Shown here: positions 43,438 through 52,235 of the stretch, in pieces | Numbering within the stretch: position 1 is the first letter of the stretch | Layout of the letters: every line of letters starts with the position of its first letter | Assembly: GCA_017444825.1 (NCBI GenBank) | Contig: JAFSVU010000056.1 | Span: 1-64,000 of the forward strand | Reading direction: 5' to 3' | Source of the DNA: Clostridia bacterium | GTDB lineage: Bacteria > Bacillota > Clostridia > UBA1212 | Length of the DNA: 64,000 nucleotides | The notes under the pieces: generated by a model | What the model was told of the DNA's origin: nothing | What the model saw: the letters and a program-made list of their open reading frames with translations, nothing else | Databases searched by the model: none | Program-made: the position numbers and the translations under genes

Positions 43438-44799
43438 ATGAAAAAAATGAAGATCGGTATTGTTTTTGTCGGCAGGATATATACGCCGTCTGCCGAGGAG
43501 CGCAAAGTCAAAGATTGTGACCTCAGCGACCCTGAAAAGCTTAATTATTTAACTGATGAAAAATTCAGGGAAAAGTATTCATCTCTCATCCGCGGCCTGC
43601 TTCCCAAGGACGTTGACACCTTCTCCTGCGAGGTCGAGTCGGAGACCGACGCGATAGATCTGGAGGAGGCGGACGCATACGTTCTGATGCCCTTCAACGC
43701 CATCGACAAGGTCTTTGCCGTCATCCACTCAAAGAACAGGCCGATCGTGATCTACACTGCGCCTTTCGATGAGATCTGGTCCTACGGAAACGTATTCTAC
43801 CCCTACTTTATGAGGGACGTTCGCAAGATCGACGGATACATGGGTATCGATCCCGACGTGTACCTGGCGGAGAGCGAGAAGGACTTCTCCGACTACATGG
43901 CGGCGCTGCTCGTCCGTTACAAAGTAACCAATACGAGAGTGCTGTGCATTGGCGAGGCAATGTACGAGCCTTACCACAGCTTCAACTGGGGCTACGAGAT
44001 CATAAGGCTCATCCAGGCAAAGTTCGGCATCAAGTGGTTCCACATGGGCAAGGACAGGTTCATTGGCGAGTATGAGAGCTGCGAGGGGGAGGGCGACCCC
44101 GACCTCATCAGAAAGCTTGCCAAGAACGACAGGATACCGAAGGAATATTCGGCGGCTGCCTGCGAAAAGACCGAAAGAGTGTACGAAAAGCTGATAAAGG
44201 ACTATGACGTCAATGCGTTCACGGTAAACTGCCTGGAATCAACGGTCCACACCTCCTGCCACACCACCTCCTGCTATGCGCTTTCGAAGCTCAATGACCT
44301 TGGCGTGGTTGCTGCCTGTGAAGCGGATGCCACGACTCTTATGGATATGCTTATCACGTCCTATGCCTCCGGCGAGCCGGCCTTCATGCTCAATCCCTAC
44401 CTTTTCCCGATGGACAATAAACTCTTCGTCTCCCACTGCACCTCGCCCACGAAACGCAGCTTCAGCAATGACGAGAAGGACGAGTTCAACGCATACGCCT
44501 ATTTCGAAATGAGGACGCTTCCCTGCGGACTTCAGATCCTCAAACAGCCTGGCCCTGTAACGGTGACGGGTATTTCACACGACAAACTCGACAAGATGGT
44601 CATCGTGAGAGGAAATCTGATCAGAAATACCGCCTTCCCCAGCTGCAGAACTCAGGTGGTCATAGATCTGACCGAGGGCAGCATAAAGGATCTGGCGGAA
44701 CATTATGAGGGACGCCACTGGGCGCTTGTTTACGGCGATCAGAGTGAGAAAATAGCCCGTGCAAACGATATGCTGGGCATAGAAAGTATTATTATCTAA
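43438..44799 (+). CDS. L-fucose-isomerase-like protein
   Basis: 453 residues; AGGGGG upstream of ATG 43438. It belongs to the FucI/AraA-like superfamily: an N-terminal Rossmann-type half (IGIVFVGRIYTPSA, ADAYVLMPFNA) and a C-terminal half with NCLEST, CEADATTLMDMLITSYASG and a His-containing FVSHCTSPT, where Glu, Asp and His coordinate the metal in true isomerases. It is shorter than classical FucI (about 590). It may isomerise fucose or rhamnose to the ketose that feeds the aldolase of the operon. A kinase is not in this window. Confidence 0.75.
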   Translation: MKKMKIGIVFVGRIYTPSAEERKVKDCDLSDPEKLNYLTDEKFREKYSSLIRGLLPKDVDTFSCEVESETDAIDLEEADAYVLMPFNAIDKVFAVIHSKNRPIVIYTAPFDEIWSYGNVFYPYFMRDVRKIDGYMGIDPDVYLAESEKDFSDYMAALLVRYKVTNTRVLCIGEAMYEPYHSFNWGYEIIRLIQAKFGIKWFHMGKDRFIGEYESCEGEGDPDLIRKLAKNDRIPKEYSAAACEKTERVYEKLIKDYDVNAFTVNCLESTVHTSCHTTSCYALSKLNDLGVVAACEADATTLMDMLITSYASGEPAFMLNPYLFPMDNKLFVSHCTSPTKRSFSNDEKDEFNAYAYFEMRTLPCGLQILKQPGPVTVTGISHDKLDKMVIVRGNLIRNTAFPSCRTQVVIDLTEGSIKDLAEHYEGRHWALVYGDQSEKIARANDMLGIESIII

Positions 44800-44832
44800 G
44801 AGCATTTTAGACAATTTTCATTAATTTTGTTG

Positions 44833-44870
44833 AGCGGCGGCGGACACAACAGGTTGTGCCTGCCGCCGCT
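44833..44870 (+). terminator. Terminator of the isomerase-like gene
   Basis: AGCGGCGGC ... GCCGCCGCT with an inner ACAAC/GTTGT stem, followed by GCTTTGTGTTTTG. Confidence 0.75.
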
Positions 44871-45017
44871 GCTTTGTGTTTTGTGTGAAAAAACACATTG
44901 GTGTGTAAATGTGGGTTTGTGTTGTGGTTTTTGGTCGTTCCAAATGTGAATTCAACATAAAACAACATAAAAACGTCTTTAAAAAACCCAAATTCAACAA
45001 AAAACGTCAAAATCCGG

Positions 45018-45080
45018 TTGAACGGTCTGAAGGATTGTGTTATACTACATGTAGTCTCTGTAATGGGCGAAGTTTCGCCC
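45018..45080 (+). promoter_or_regulatory. BMC operon promoter, palindrome and leader hairpin
   Basis: TTGAAC, 17-base spacer, TATACT. The perfect 12-bp palindrome ACTACATGTAGT (45044-45055) overlaps the -10 and probable start, as an operator would; a half copy CTACATG recurs at 45092. GGGCGAAGTTTCGCCC at 45065-45080 forms a leader hairpin. The DeoR-type protein at 58395 is the obvious candidate to bind the palindrome. Confidence 0.65.
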
Positions 45081-45138
45081 GGAGATAAAGCTACATGACC
45101 AGTGCATAACAGTTGTTTTACAGACCGGAGGTATGGAT

Positions 45139-47667
45139 ATGAATTTTGACACTAGCCCGATCGCAAGGACAAAGAGAATTGAGCGACTCCTTGATGCTTT
45201 TTACAGTGCCAAGCCCGAAATCGAGGCTGCGAGAGCCGAACTTCTCACAGAGTCGTACAAGACCACCGAAAGCATGCCTGAGGTTGAAAGAAAATCCAGG
45301 GCTTTCGAACACATACTCGCCGGCATTCCTATTATTATCAGAGATGACGAACTCATCGTGGGCTCCACTACGCTCCAGATGAGAGGCTGCCAGACCTATC
45401 CCGAGTTTTCATATGAGTGGCTCGAGGCGGAGTTCGATACCGTTGCCACAAGGCTTGCGGATCCGTTCAATATCAAAGACGACACAAAAAAGAGGCTGAA
45501 GGAAGCCAACAAATACTGGAAGAACAAGACCACCAGCGAGCTTGCCACGGCCTACATGGATCCCAGAGCTCTCCGCGCCATCAACCATAATTTATTCACC
45601 CCCGGAAACTATTTTTATAACGGCATCGGCCATTTGACCGTAAAGTATTGGGAAGTTCTCTGCACCGGCCTTGAAGGGATCATTAAGAGAGCCGAGGACG
45701 GAATTGCTTCCCTCTGCGTTGGAAAAGAAGATGCATGCAAGCGGAGGATATTCTACGAGGCGGTCATAAGAAGCTGTAAGGCCGTTATTAATTACGCCCA
45801 CAGGTATGCCGACCTTGCCGAGAAGATGGCGGGAAGCGCATCGGGCGAGAGACGCTCGGAGCTTCTTAAGATCGCGGAAGTTTGCCGCAACGTTCCGGAG
45901 AAACCGGCAAAGTCCTTCTACGAGGCCTGCCAGTCCTTCTGGTTCGTACAGCAGCTCCTTCAGATCGAGTCCAGCGGACATTCGATATCTCCCGGAAGAT
46001 TCGATCAATATATGTATCCTTATTATAAAAAGGATCTCGACGCCGGCATCGTCACAAGAGAAAGCGCCCAGGAACTTCTGGACTGCATCTGGATCAAGCT
46101 GAACGACCTCAACAAGTGCCGCGACGCCGCTTCGGCAGAGGGTTTTGCGGGCTACAGCCTTTTCCAGAACCTTATCGTCAGCGGTCAGGATAAGAACGGC
46201 AGGGACGTGACAAACGATCTGTCTTCGATGTGCATTGAAGCTTCCATGCACACAGGTCTTCCCATGCCATCACTCTCCATCAGAGTCTGGAACGGAACTC
46301 CCCACGAGATCATGGTCAAGGCCGTCGAACTCACCAGGACAGGTATCGGACTTCCCGCTTATTATAACGACGAGGTCATCATCCCTGCTCTTATGAACAG
46401 AGGCATTCCTCTCGAAGAGGCCCGCGAATATAACATTATCGGCTGCGTTGAGCCTCAGGTCCCCGGAAAGACCGACGGATGGCACGATGCCGCATTCTTT
46501 AACATGCTGAGACCTCTTGAACTCACTTTCACAAACGGCTACGAGGACGGTGAACTGGTGACTCTCGAGACAGGTGACGTAACTAAGATGACCTCTTTCG
46601 AGGAAGTCTACGAAGCGTATAAGAAACAGATGACCACGTCCATCGCTCTGATGGTGAATGCGATCAACGCTATCGACTACGCTCACGCTCAAAGAAGCCC
46701 GTTGCCTTTCGAATCATGTCTCATTGACGGATGCTTCGAAAAAGGCCTCTGCGTCGAGGAGGGCGGAGCGATCTACAACTTCTCCGGTCCCCAGGGATTC
46801 GGCATTGCGAACGTGGCGGACGCTCTATTCGCGGTGAAGAAGCTGGTCTTCGAACAGAAAAAGTATACGATGGCCGATTTCAAGCAGGCTATGGCCGATA
46901 ACTTCGGAAAAGGTCTGACGGCTCTTGATGCGGAGCACATGGTGAAAGCGGTCTGCGCAAATCTCAAGGTGGACGGAAAGCCCATCACTCCGGAAGTGGT
47001 GAGAACGGTCTACGAGAGCGTGGTGGCATCCAAGAAGCTCTCCCCCGACAGAATCAAATTCTACGAGCAGATGCTTGAAGACATCGAAGCTCTGCCGAAA
47101 TACGGAAACGACATCGACGAGGTGGATTATTTCGCAAGAGACGTGGCTTACACATACACGAAACCTCTCGAAACCTTCAAAAACCCGAGAGGCGGCATAT
47201 TCCAGGCCGGCCTCTACCCGGTATCTGCGAACGTTCCCCTTGGAAAACAGGCAGGAGCTACACCTGACGGAAGACTCTCCGGACAGCCTATCGCAGACGG
47301 CATTGGCCCTGCTCAGGGAAGAGACAAGCTCGGACCTACGGCTGCCGCTAACTCCACAGCTAAGATCGATCACATGATCGCTTCCAACGGAACCCTTTAC
47401 AACCAGAAATTCCATCCTTCTGCACTTGTCGGCGCGAAGGGAATCGATAATTTCATAACGTATTTACGTACGTATTTCTCCCGCAAGGGCATGCACGTCC
47501 AGTTCAACGTGGTGAGCCGCGAGACTCTCCTTGACGCCCAGAAGAACCCGGACAAATACAAAACTCTTGTGGTGAGGGTCGCAGGTTACAGCGCACTTTT
47601 CACAACACTTTCAAGATCGCTCCAGGATGACATCATCTCAAGAACGACACAGGCGAACACATTCTGA
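45139..47667 (+). CDS. Glycyl-radical diol dehydratase (B12-independent)
   Basis: 842 residues from ATG 45139, seven bases after GGAGG (ATG 45133 is too close). Thiyl radical site and general base in IIGCVEPQVPGKTDGWHD (Cys and Glu of GCVEP, typical of propanediol/glycerol dehydratases), and the glycyl radical in VVRVAGYSALFTTLS near the C-terminus. It dehydrates 1,2-propanediol to propionaldehyde (glycerol is the alternative) inside the compartment. Main enzyme of the operon, with its activase following after 14 bases. Oxygen-sensitive when active. Confidence 0.93.
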   Translation: MNFDTSPIARTKRIERLLDAFYSAKPEIEAARAELLTESYKTTESMPEVERKSRAFEHILAGIPIIIRDDELIVGSTTLQMRGCQTYPEFSYEWLEAEFDTVATRLADPFNIKDDTKKRLKEANKYWKNKTTSELATAYMDPRALRAINHNLFTPGNYFYNGIGHLTVKYWEVLCTGLEGIIKRAEDGIASLCVGKEDACKRRIFYEAVIRSCKAVINYAHRYADLAEKMAGSASGERRSELLKIAEVCRNVPEKPAKSFYEACQSFWFVQQLLQIESSGHSISPGRFDQYMYPYYKKDLDAGIVTRESAQELLDCIWIKLNDLNKCRDAASAEGFAGYSLFQNLIVSGQDKNGRDVTNDLSSMCIEASMHTGLPMPSLSIRVWNGTPHEIMVKAVELTRTGIGLPAYYNDEVIIPALMNRGIPLEEAREYNIIGCVEPQVPGKTDGWHDAAFFNMLRPLELTFTNGYEDGELVTLETGDVTKMTSFEEVYEAYKKQMTTSIALMVNAINAIDYAHAQRSPLPFESCLIDGCFEKGLCVEEGGAIYNFSGPQGFGIANVADALFAVKKLVFEQKKYTMADFKQAMADNFGKGLTALDAEHMVKAVCANLKVDGKPITPEVVRTVYESVVASKKLSPDRIKFYEQMLEDIEALPKYGNDIDEVDYFARDVAYTYTKPLETFKNPRGGIFQAGLYPVSANVPLGKQAGATPDGRLSGQPIADGIGPAQGRDKLGPTAAANSTAKIDHMIASNGTLYNQKFHPSALVGAKGIDNFITYLRTYFSRKGMHVQFNVVSRETLLDAQKNPDKYKTLVVRVAGYSALFTTLSRSLQDDIISRTTQANTF

Positions 47668-47681
47668 TTTAAGTATTGACT

Positions 47682-48473
47682 ATGGAAAAAGATTACATGC
47701 GACAGACCGGAAGGATATTCGATATCCAGAGGTACTCGATACATGACGGCCCCGGAATAAGAACGATAGTTTTTCTGAAGGGATGCGTCTTAAGGTGCAG
47801 ATGGTGCTGCAACCCCGAGTCCCAGGAGTACGATATCCAGGAGATGGTGGTCGCGGGCAAGAAAAAAATAATCGGCAGGGATGTGACCGTCGCTGAAGTC
47901 ATGGAAGAAGTCATGAAGGACGGTGATTACTACCGGAATTCAGGAGGAGGTCTGACTCTCTCGGGAGGTGAATGCCTCTGCCAGCCGGATTTCGCTGCGG
48001 CACTACTAAGAGCCGCCAAGGAAAACGGGATCTCAACGGCCATAGAATCGGCTGCCACTCTTCCTTACGAGAACATTGAAAAACTGCTCCCTTACCTTGA
48101 TACCTACCTGATGGATATCAAGCACATGGACCCGGTAAAACACGAGCAGTTCACCGGAAAGAGAAACGACAGGATACTCGAGAACGCGATGAAGGTCGCA
48201 AAGAGCGGCACGCATCTCATCATCAGAGTTCCGGTGATACCAACCTTCAACAACACTCCGGAGGACATCGATAAGATCGCAAGGTTTGCGGCTTCGCTTC
48301 CGGGAGTCGAGGAGATTCATCTTCTCCCTTACCACAGACTCGGCCAGGACAAATACACCGGGCTGGGCAGGGACTACGCTCTGGACGGGATAGAGCCGAT
48401 GTCCCGGGAATACATGTTATCGCTCCTTGAGGTCGCAAAGAGAAGCGGGCTCAGGTGCCAGATCGGAGGCTGA
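47682..48473 (+). CDS. Glycyl-radical enzyme activase (radical SAM)
   Basis: 263 residues from ATG 47682; ATG 47697 is an alternative and the ribosome-binding site is weak for both. Radical SAM cluster motif CVLRCRWC near residues 33-40, then GGECLCQPDF (SAM-binding region) and a TIM-barrel half. The usual ferredoxin-like insert with two extra 4Fe-4S clusters, found in most diol dehydratase and choline lyase activases, is absent: only about 35 residues lie between the cluster motif and the next barrel helix. It installs the glycyl radical in the dehydratase. Confidence 0.92.
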   Translation: MEKDYMRQTGRIFDIQRYSIHDGPGIRTIVFLKGCVLRCRWCCNPESQEYDIQEMVVAGKKKIIGRDVTVAEVMEEVMKDGDYYRNSGGGLTLSGGECLCQPDFAAALLRAAKENGISTAIESAATLPYENIEKLLPYLDTYLMDIKHMDPVKHEQFTGKRNDRILENAMKVAKSGTHLIIRVPVIPTFNNTPEDIDKIARFAASLPGVEEIHLLPYHRLGQDKYTGLGRDYALDGIEPMSREYMLSLLEVAKRSGLRCQIGG

Positions 48474-48474
48474 T

Positions 48475-48858
48475 ATGGATCTGCAGGGACTGATTCAGCA
48501 GGAAGACGATAAAAAGATGCGCATTGTCCAGGAACTTGTTCCCGGAAAACAGGTGACACTGGCACACATCATAGCAAATCCCGAACCTGTGCTCTACAGG
48601 AAGATGGGACTTAACCCTGCGATAGATTATTCAAAATCGTCCATCGGAATAATGACGATGACGCCGGCGGAGACTTCAATCATAGCCGGGGACATCGCGA
48701 TGAAGGCTTCAGGGGCCGAGATCGGTTTCGTGGACAGGTTCAGCGGAACACTGATACTCACAGGCACCGTTTCGGAGGTGGAAGCCTCGGTCCATGCGGT
48801 GGTGGATTACCTCAGGGATACGCTGAAATTTACAATAGTACCTATCACCAAAACTTAA
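48475..48858 (+). CDS. BMC shell protein, PduU/EutS type
   Basis: 127 residues; CGGAGG before ATG 48475, which lies one base after the stop of the activase gene. Circularly permuted BMC-H domain: an N-terminal arm of about 20 residues (DLQGLIQQEDDKKM) that may form the beta-barrel cap, then RIVQELVPGKQVTLAHIIANP, IGIMTMTPAETSIIAGDIAMKASGAEIGFVDRFSGTL. Hexameric facet tile. The arm is longer than in typical EutS. Confidence 0.9.
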   Translation: MDLQGLIQQEDDKKMRIVQELVPGKQVTLAHIIANPEPVLYRKMGLNPAIDYSKSSIGIMTMTPAETSIIAGDIAMKASGAEIGFVDRFSGTLILTGTVSEVEASVHAVVDYLRDTLKFTIVPITKT

Positions 48859-48899
48859 GAGAGCGGTGAGCCGGAAGGCCCCGGAGGAGCTTAAAGAGG

Positions 48900-49334
48900 A
48901 TGAAAAAGATCATTCTGATAGGCCGCAGCGAGGCCGGAAAAACAACTCTCACACAGGCTCTCAGGGGAGAGGCGATCAGGTACCACAAGACCCAGTACGT
49001 GAACTACGATGACGACGTTATCGACACTCCGGGTGAATACATCCAGAGCAGGGAGTTCGCAAGGGCGATAGGACTTTACACATATGAGGCAGACGTCGTT
49101 GGCTTTCTCATTGCCGCCAATGAAACCTACTGCCTCTTCGATCCGGGAAGCACCGCTTTCTGCAACAGGGACGTCATAGGGATAATAACAAAGATCAACG
49201 ATCCCGACGCGAACCTGCCCATGGTGATGAACTGGATGGACATAATGGGCGTCGAGCCCGGGAAGATCTTCCTCGTGGATTCCGTTGCGGGCGAGGGAGT
49301 CGAGAAAATAAGAGAATATCTTGAGCGGGCTTGA
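48900..49334 (+). CDS. PduV/EutP-type small GTPase
   Basis: 144 residues. P-loop GRSEAGKTT at residues 8-16, DTPGEY (G3) near 47, TKIND (G4-like) near 100, SVAGEG (G5) near 130. In Pdu/Eut operons these Ras-like proteins are linked with compartment positioning or assembly. ATG 48900; the ribosome-binding site GAGGAGC is 8-10 bases upstream. In the same run of genes as the shell protein before it. Confidence 0.85.
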   Translation: MKKIILIGRSEAGKTTLTQALRGEAIRYHKTQYVNYDDDVIDTPGEYIQSREFARAIGLYTYEADVVGFLIAANETYCLFDPGSTAFCNRDVIGIITKINDPDANLPMVMNWMDIMGVEPGKIFLVDSVAGEGVEKIREYLERA

Positions 49335-49389
49335 CCCGAGCAGGTATCGGATAAATAACAATTACAGTTTATACAGGGAGGCAACGTTA

Positions 49390-50199
49390 ATGAAATCTGA
49401 GTATGAGATTAAAAAAGAGATATGCGACATCGGCCGCAGGATCTACGACAGAGGCATGGTTGCGGCAAACGACGGAAACATCTCCGTTAAGCTTAACGAC
49501 AATGAATTCCTTTGCACACCTACAGGCGTAAGCAAAGGCTTCATGACCCCCGACTTCATCTGCAAAGTTGACGCCACGGGAAAAGTCATTCAGGCTAATC
49601 CGGGATTCAAACCCTCGTCCGAGATCAAGATGCACATGAGAGTTTACAAGGAGAGACCCGACGTAAACGCAGTGGTACACGCTCATCCTTTGTACGCTAC
49701 ATCATTTGCAATTGCCGGCATTCCGCTGACCCAGCCCATCATGCCCGAGGCTGTTATCGCTCTCGGCTGCGTTCCGATCGCAAAGTACGGCAGACCTTCG
49801 ACCGAAGAGATCCCGGATGCGGTTTCCGAGCACGTTCAGTATTTTGACGCAGTTCTCCTTGAGAACCACGGCGCTCTCACATATTCGAACACACTTCTCA
49901 ACGCTTACTACAAGATGGAATCCACAGAGTTCTACGCTCAGCTCCTATACCAGAGCAAGATGCTCGGCGGACCGAAGGAGTTCACACCCCAGCAGGTCGA
50001 GGATCTTTACGAGATCAGAAGAAAGTTCGGTATGCCCGGACGCCATCCCGCAAACCTCTGCCCCAACACTCTCGCAGGCAAACCCAGCTGCCACAACTGC
50101 GGCGGACACTGCGGCGGACACAAGGGCGAAGCTTCCGGTTCGGACGATGCTCTCATAGCTGAGATCACAAAGAAGGTTATGGAGCAGCTGAACAAGTAA
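49390..50199 (+). CDS. Class II aldolase, L-fuculose-phosphate type, encapsulated
   Basis: 269 residues from ATG 49390 (GGGAGG upstream). Class II (zinc) aldolase: NDGNISVKL near 31, HAHPLYATSFA near 98 (two zinc His), catalytic Glu in PSSEIKMH, ENHGALTYS near 160. It splits fuculose- or rhamnulose-1-phosphate to dihydroxyacetone phosphate and lactaldehyde. After residue about 225 comes a Cys/Gly/His-rich linker (CHNCGGHCGGH) and then an amphipathic helix (DDALIAEITKKVMEQLNK) that looks like an encapsulation peptide for loading into the shell. Its presence defines the fucose/rhamnose type of glycyl-radical compartment. Confidence 0.9.
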   Translation: MKSEYEIKKEICDIGRRIYDRGMVAANDGNISVKLNDNEFLCTPTGVSKGFMTPDFICKVDATGKVIQANPGFKPSSEIKMHMRVYKERPDVNAVVHAHPLYATSFAIAGIPLTQPIMPEAVIALGCVPIAKYGRPSTEEIPDAVSEHVQYFDAVLLENHGALTYSNTLLNAYYKMESTEFYAQLLYQSKMLGGPKEFTPQQVEDLYEIRRKFGMPGRHPANLCPNTLAGKPSCHNCGGHCGGHKGEASGSDDALIAEITKKVMEQLNK

Positions 50200-50290
50200 T
50201 TAGTTCAGCGTAGAACGCATAAAAAGTTCAAAAGATAAGTATTTAGGTAATTGCGGACAATATCCGCGGCAGAGGAAAGGTACACTGAGA

Positions 50291-50836
50291 ATGCAGTACA
50301 CAGCCGATCAAATCGAAAAGGTCGTCGCAGAAGTGGTGGCGTCCCTCTCCCAAAACGGCGCGTCCTCCGGTGATCCCGGAAGGGTAAGGAAGGGCGGAAA
50401 GCCGTACTCGGAGCTTAAGAACATGAACCTGGCACTTGCCAAGGAACTGATCGCCGGCGTCGAGAAGAAAGCAGGGGAGATCGGTGTGAACGCGGTCATC
50501 GCGGTATCAGACAGAGGTGCAAACCCTGTTGCGGTACACTGCATGGACAACTCCTACATAGCCAGCTACGACATAGCTTTCCAGAAGGCGTTCACGGTGG
50601 CGGCACTTAAAATGTCGACGTCGGAACTGAAAAAACTGGCCCAGCCGGGACAGCCCCTTTACGGGATACAGTTCACCAACAACAGCCGGATAGTGATATT
50701 CGGCGGAGGAGAACCCTTAAGCATTGACGGAACGGTGATCGGCGGCATTGGCGTCAGCGGAGGCAGTGAAGAACAGGATACGTTCCTCGCAGAATACGGA
50801 TTAAAACTTTTTAAGGAGGCAATCGCTAAAAAATGA
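50291..50836 (+). CDS. GlcG/HbpS-like protein with encapsulation peptide
   Basis: 181 residues. Residues 1-20 form an amphipathic helix (YTADQIEKVVAEVVASLSQ) of the encapsulation-peptide type, then a Gly/Ser linker and the GlcG/HbpS/PduO-C domain (VNAVIAVSDRGANPVAVHCMDN, FTVAALKMSTSELKKLAQPG, IGGIGVSGGSEEQD). Domain members bind heme or cobalamin-like ligands, or have no known function. Its lumenal role here is unknown. AGAGGAAAGG lies upstream of ATG 50291. It overlaps the aldehyde dehydrogenase gene by four bases (ATGA). Confidence 0.85.
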   Translation: MQYTADQIEKVVAEVVASLSQNGASSGDPGRVRKGGKPYSELKNMNLALAKELIAGVEKKAGEIGVNAVIAVSDRGANPVAVHCMDNSYIASYDIAFQKAFTVAALKMSTSELKKLAQPGQPLYGIQFTNNSRIVIFGGGEPLSIDGTVIGGIGVSGGSEEQDTFLAEYGLKLFKEAIAKK

Positions 50837-52218
50837 ACGAAAATGAGATTCAGGCCATAGTCGCTCAAGTGATCGCAAATATGGAGCTTCAGGACAAGCC
50901 GTCGGAGAAGAGAATCGGCATATTCGAAGATATGAACGATGCCATCGCGGCTGCCATTGAGGCCCAGAAGGTCATGCAGAAAATGCCTATGGACTTCAGA
51001 GAGAGGATCATCTCGAACATCAGAAGACTCACCATCGAGAACGCTGAGCTTCTGGCGAGAATGGGTGTCGAAGAGACGGGCATGGGCAATGTCGGCGATA
51101 AGATACTCAAGCACAAGCTACTCGCAGAGAAGACCCCCGGCACGGAAGACATCACAACGAGAGTCTGGTCCGGCGACAGAGGACTCACCCTGATTGAAAT
51201 GGGACCCTTTGGCGTCATCGGAGCAATCACTCCCACCACAAACCCCAGCGAGACCATCCTTTGCAACAGCATCGGCATGATCGCAGGCGGAAACACGGTC
51301 GTATTCAACCCCCACCCGGCGGCTATAAAGACCTCCCAATTCGCCATTGAGCTCGTTAACAGAGCATCGATGGAAGCCGGCGGACCCTGCAATGTGGCTA
51401 CATCGGTCGTGAAACCCACCATGGAGACTTCCAAGATAATGATGTCGCACAAAGCGATCCAGCTCATCGCCGCAACAGGCGGCCCCGGAGTCGTTACGAC
51501 TGTTCTTTCTTCCGGAAGAAGAGGAATCGGAGCCGGCGCAGGCAACCCGCCCGCACTTGTTGACGACACTGCCGATATCGAGAAAGCCGCAAGGGACATC
51601 GTAAACGGCTGCACATTCGATAACAACCTGCCCTGCATCGCGGAGAAGGAAATCGTTGCCGTGGAGAGCATTGCGGACGAGCTCAAGTATCATCTGCTGG
51701 AAAACGGATGCTACGAGGCTACTCCCGACCAGATCGCAAAGCTGGCTGAGACAGTCATCACACCGAAGGGCGCTCTCAACCGCAAGTGCGTGGGAAGAGA
51801 TGCGAAGACCCTTATGAAGATGATCGGCGTGGATGTTCCCTCGAACGTTCGCTGCATTATCTTTGAAGGCGAGAAGGAGCACCCGCTCATCGCTACAGAG
51901 CTCATGATGCCGATCCTCGGTATCGTAAGAGCTAAAGATATTGACGACGCCATCGAGAAAGCTGTATGGCTCGAGCACGGCAACCGCCACTCCGCCCACA
52001 TCCACTCGAAGAACATTGACAATATAACCAAGTACGGAAAGGCGATCGACACCGCTATCCTGGTCAAGAATGCACCGTCATATGCGGCTCTTGGCTTCGG
52101 CGGCGAAGGCTACTGCACGTTCACGATCGCAAGCAGAACCGGTGAGGGACTGACTTCCGCTCAGACGTTTACAAAGCGCAGACACTGCATCATGTCAGAC
52201 AGCCTGTGCATCAGATAA
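50833..52218 (+). CDS. pduP: CoA-acylating aldehyde dehydrogenase (PduP type)
   Basis: 461 residues. N-terminal encapsulation helix (NENEIQAIVAQVIANMEL) and a linker, then the dehydrogenase: GAITPTTNPSETI near 125, GGPGVV near 215, and the catalytic Cys in NLPCIAEKE near 260. It oxidises propionaldehyde (and CoA plus NAD) to propionyl-CoA in the lumen, which PduL then converts to propionyl phosphate. ATGA overlap with the preceding gene. Confidence 0.93.
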   Translation: MNENEIQAIVAQVIANMELQDKPSEKRIGIFEDMNDAIAAAIEAQKVMQKMPMDFRERIISNIRRLTIENAELLARMGVEETGMGNVGDKILKHKLLAEKTPGTEDITTRVWSGDRGLTLIEMGPFGVIGAITPTTNPSETILCNSIGMIAGGNTVVFNPHPAAIKTSQFAIELVNRASMEAGGPCNVATSVVKPTMETSKIMMSHKAIQLIAATGGPGVVTTVLSSGRRGIGAGAGNPPALVDDTADIEKAARDIVNGCTFDNNLPCIAEKEIVAVESIADELKYHLLENGCYEATPDQIAKLAETVITPKGALNRKCVGRDAKTLMKMIGVDVPSNVRCIIFEGEKEHPLIATELMMPILGIVRAKDIDDAIEKAVWLEHGNRHSAHIHSKNIDNITKYGKAIDTAILVKNAPSYAALGFGGEGYCTFTIASRTGEGLTSAQTFTKRRHCIMSDSLCIR

Positions 52219-52235
52219 TAGACGGAGGAAGCATT

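Noticed and set aside
51118-52005. Long minus-strand frames opposite the aldehyde dehydrogenase and other BMC genes
   Set aside because: Shadows of highly biased coding sequence; no ribosome-binding sites and no recognisable domains.
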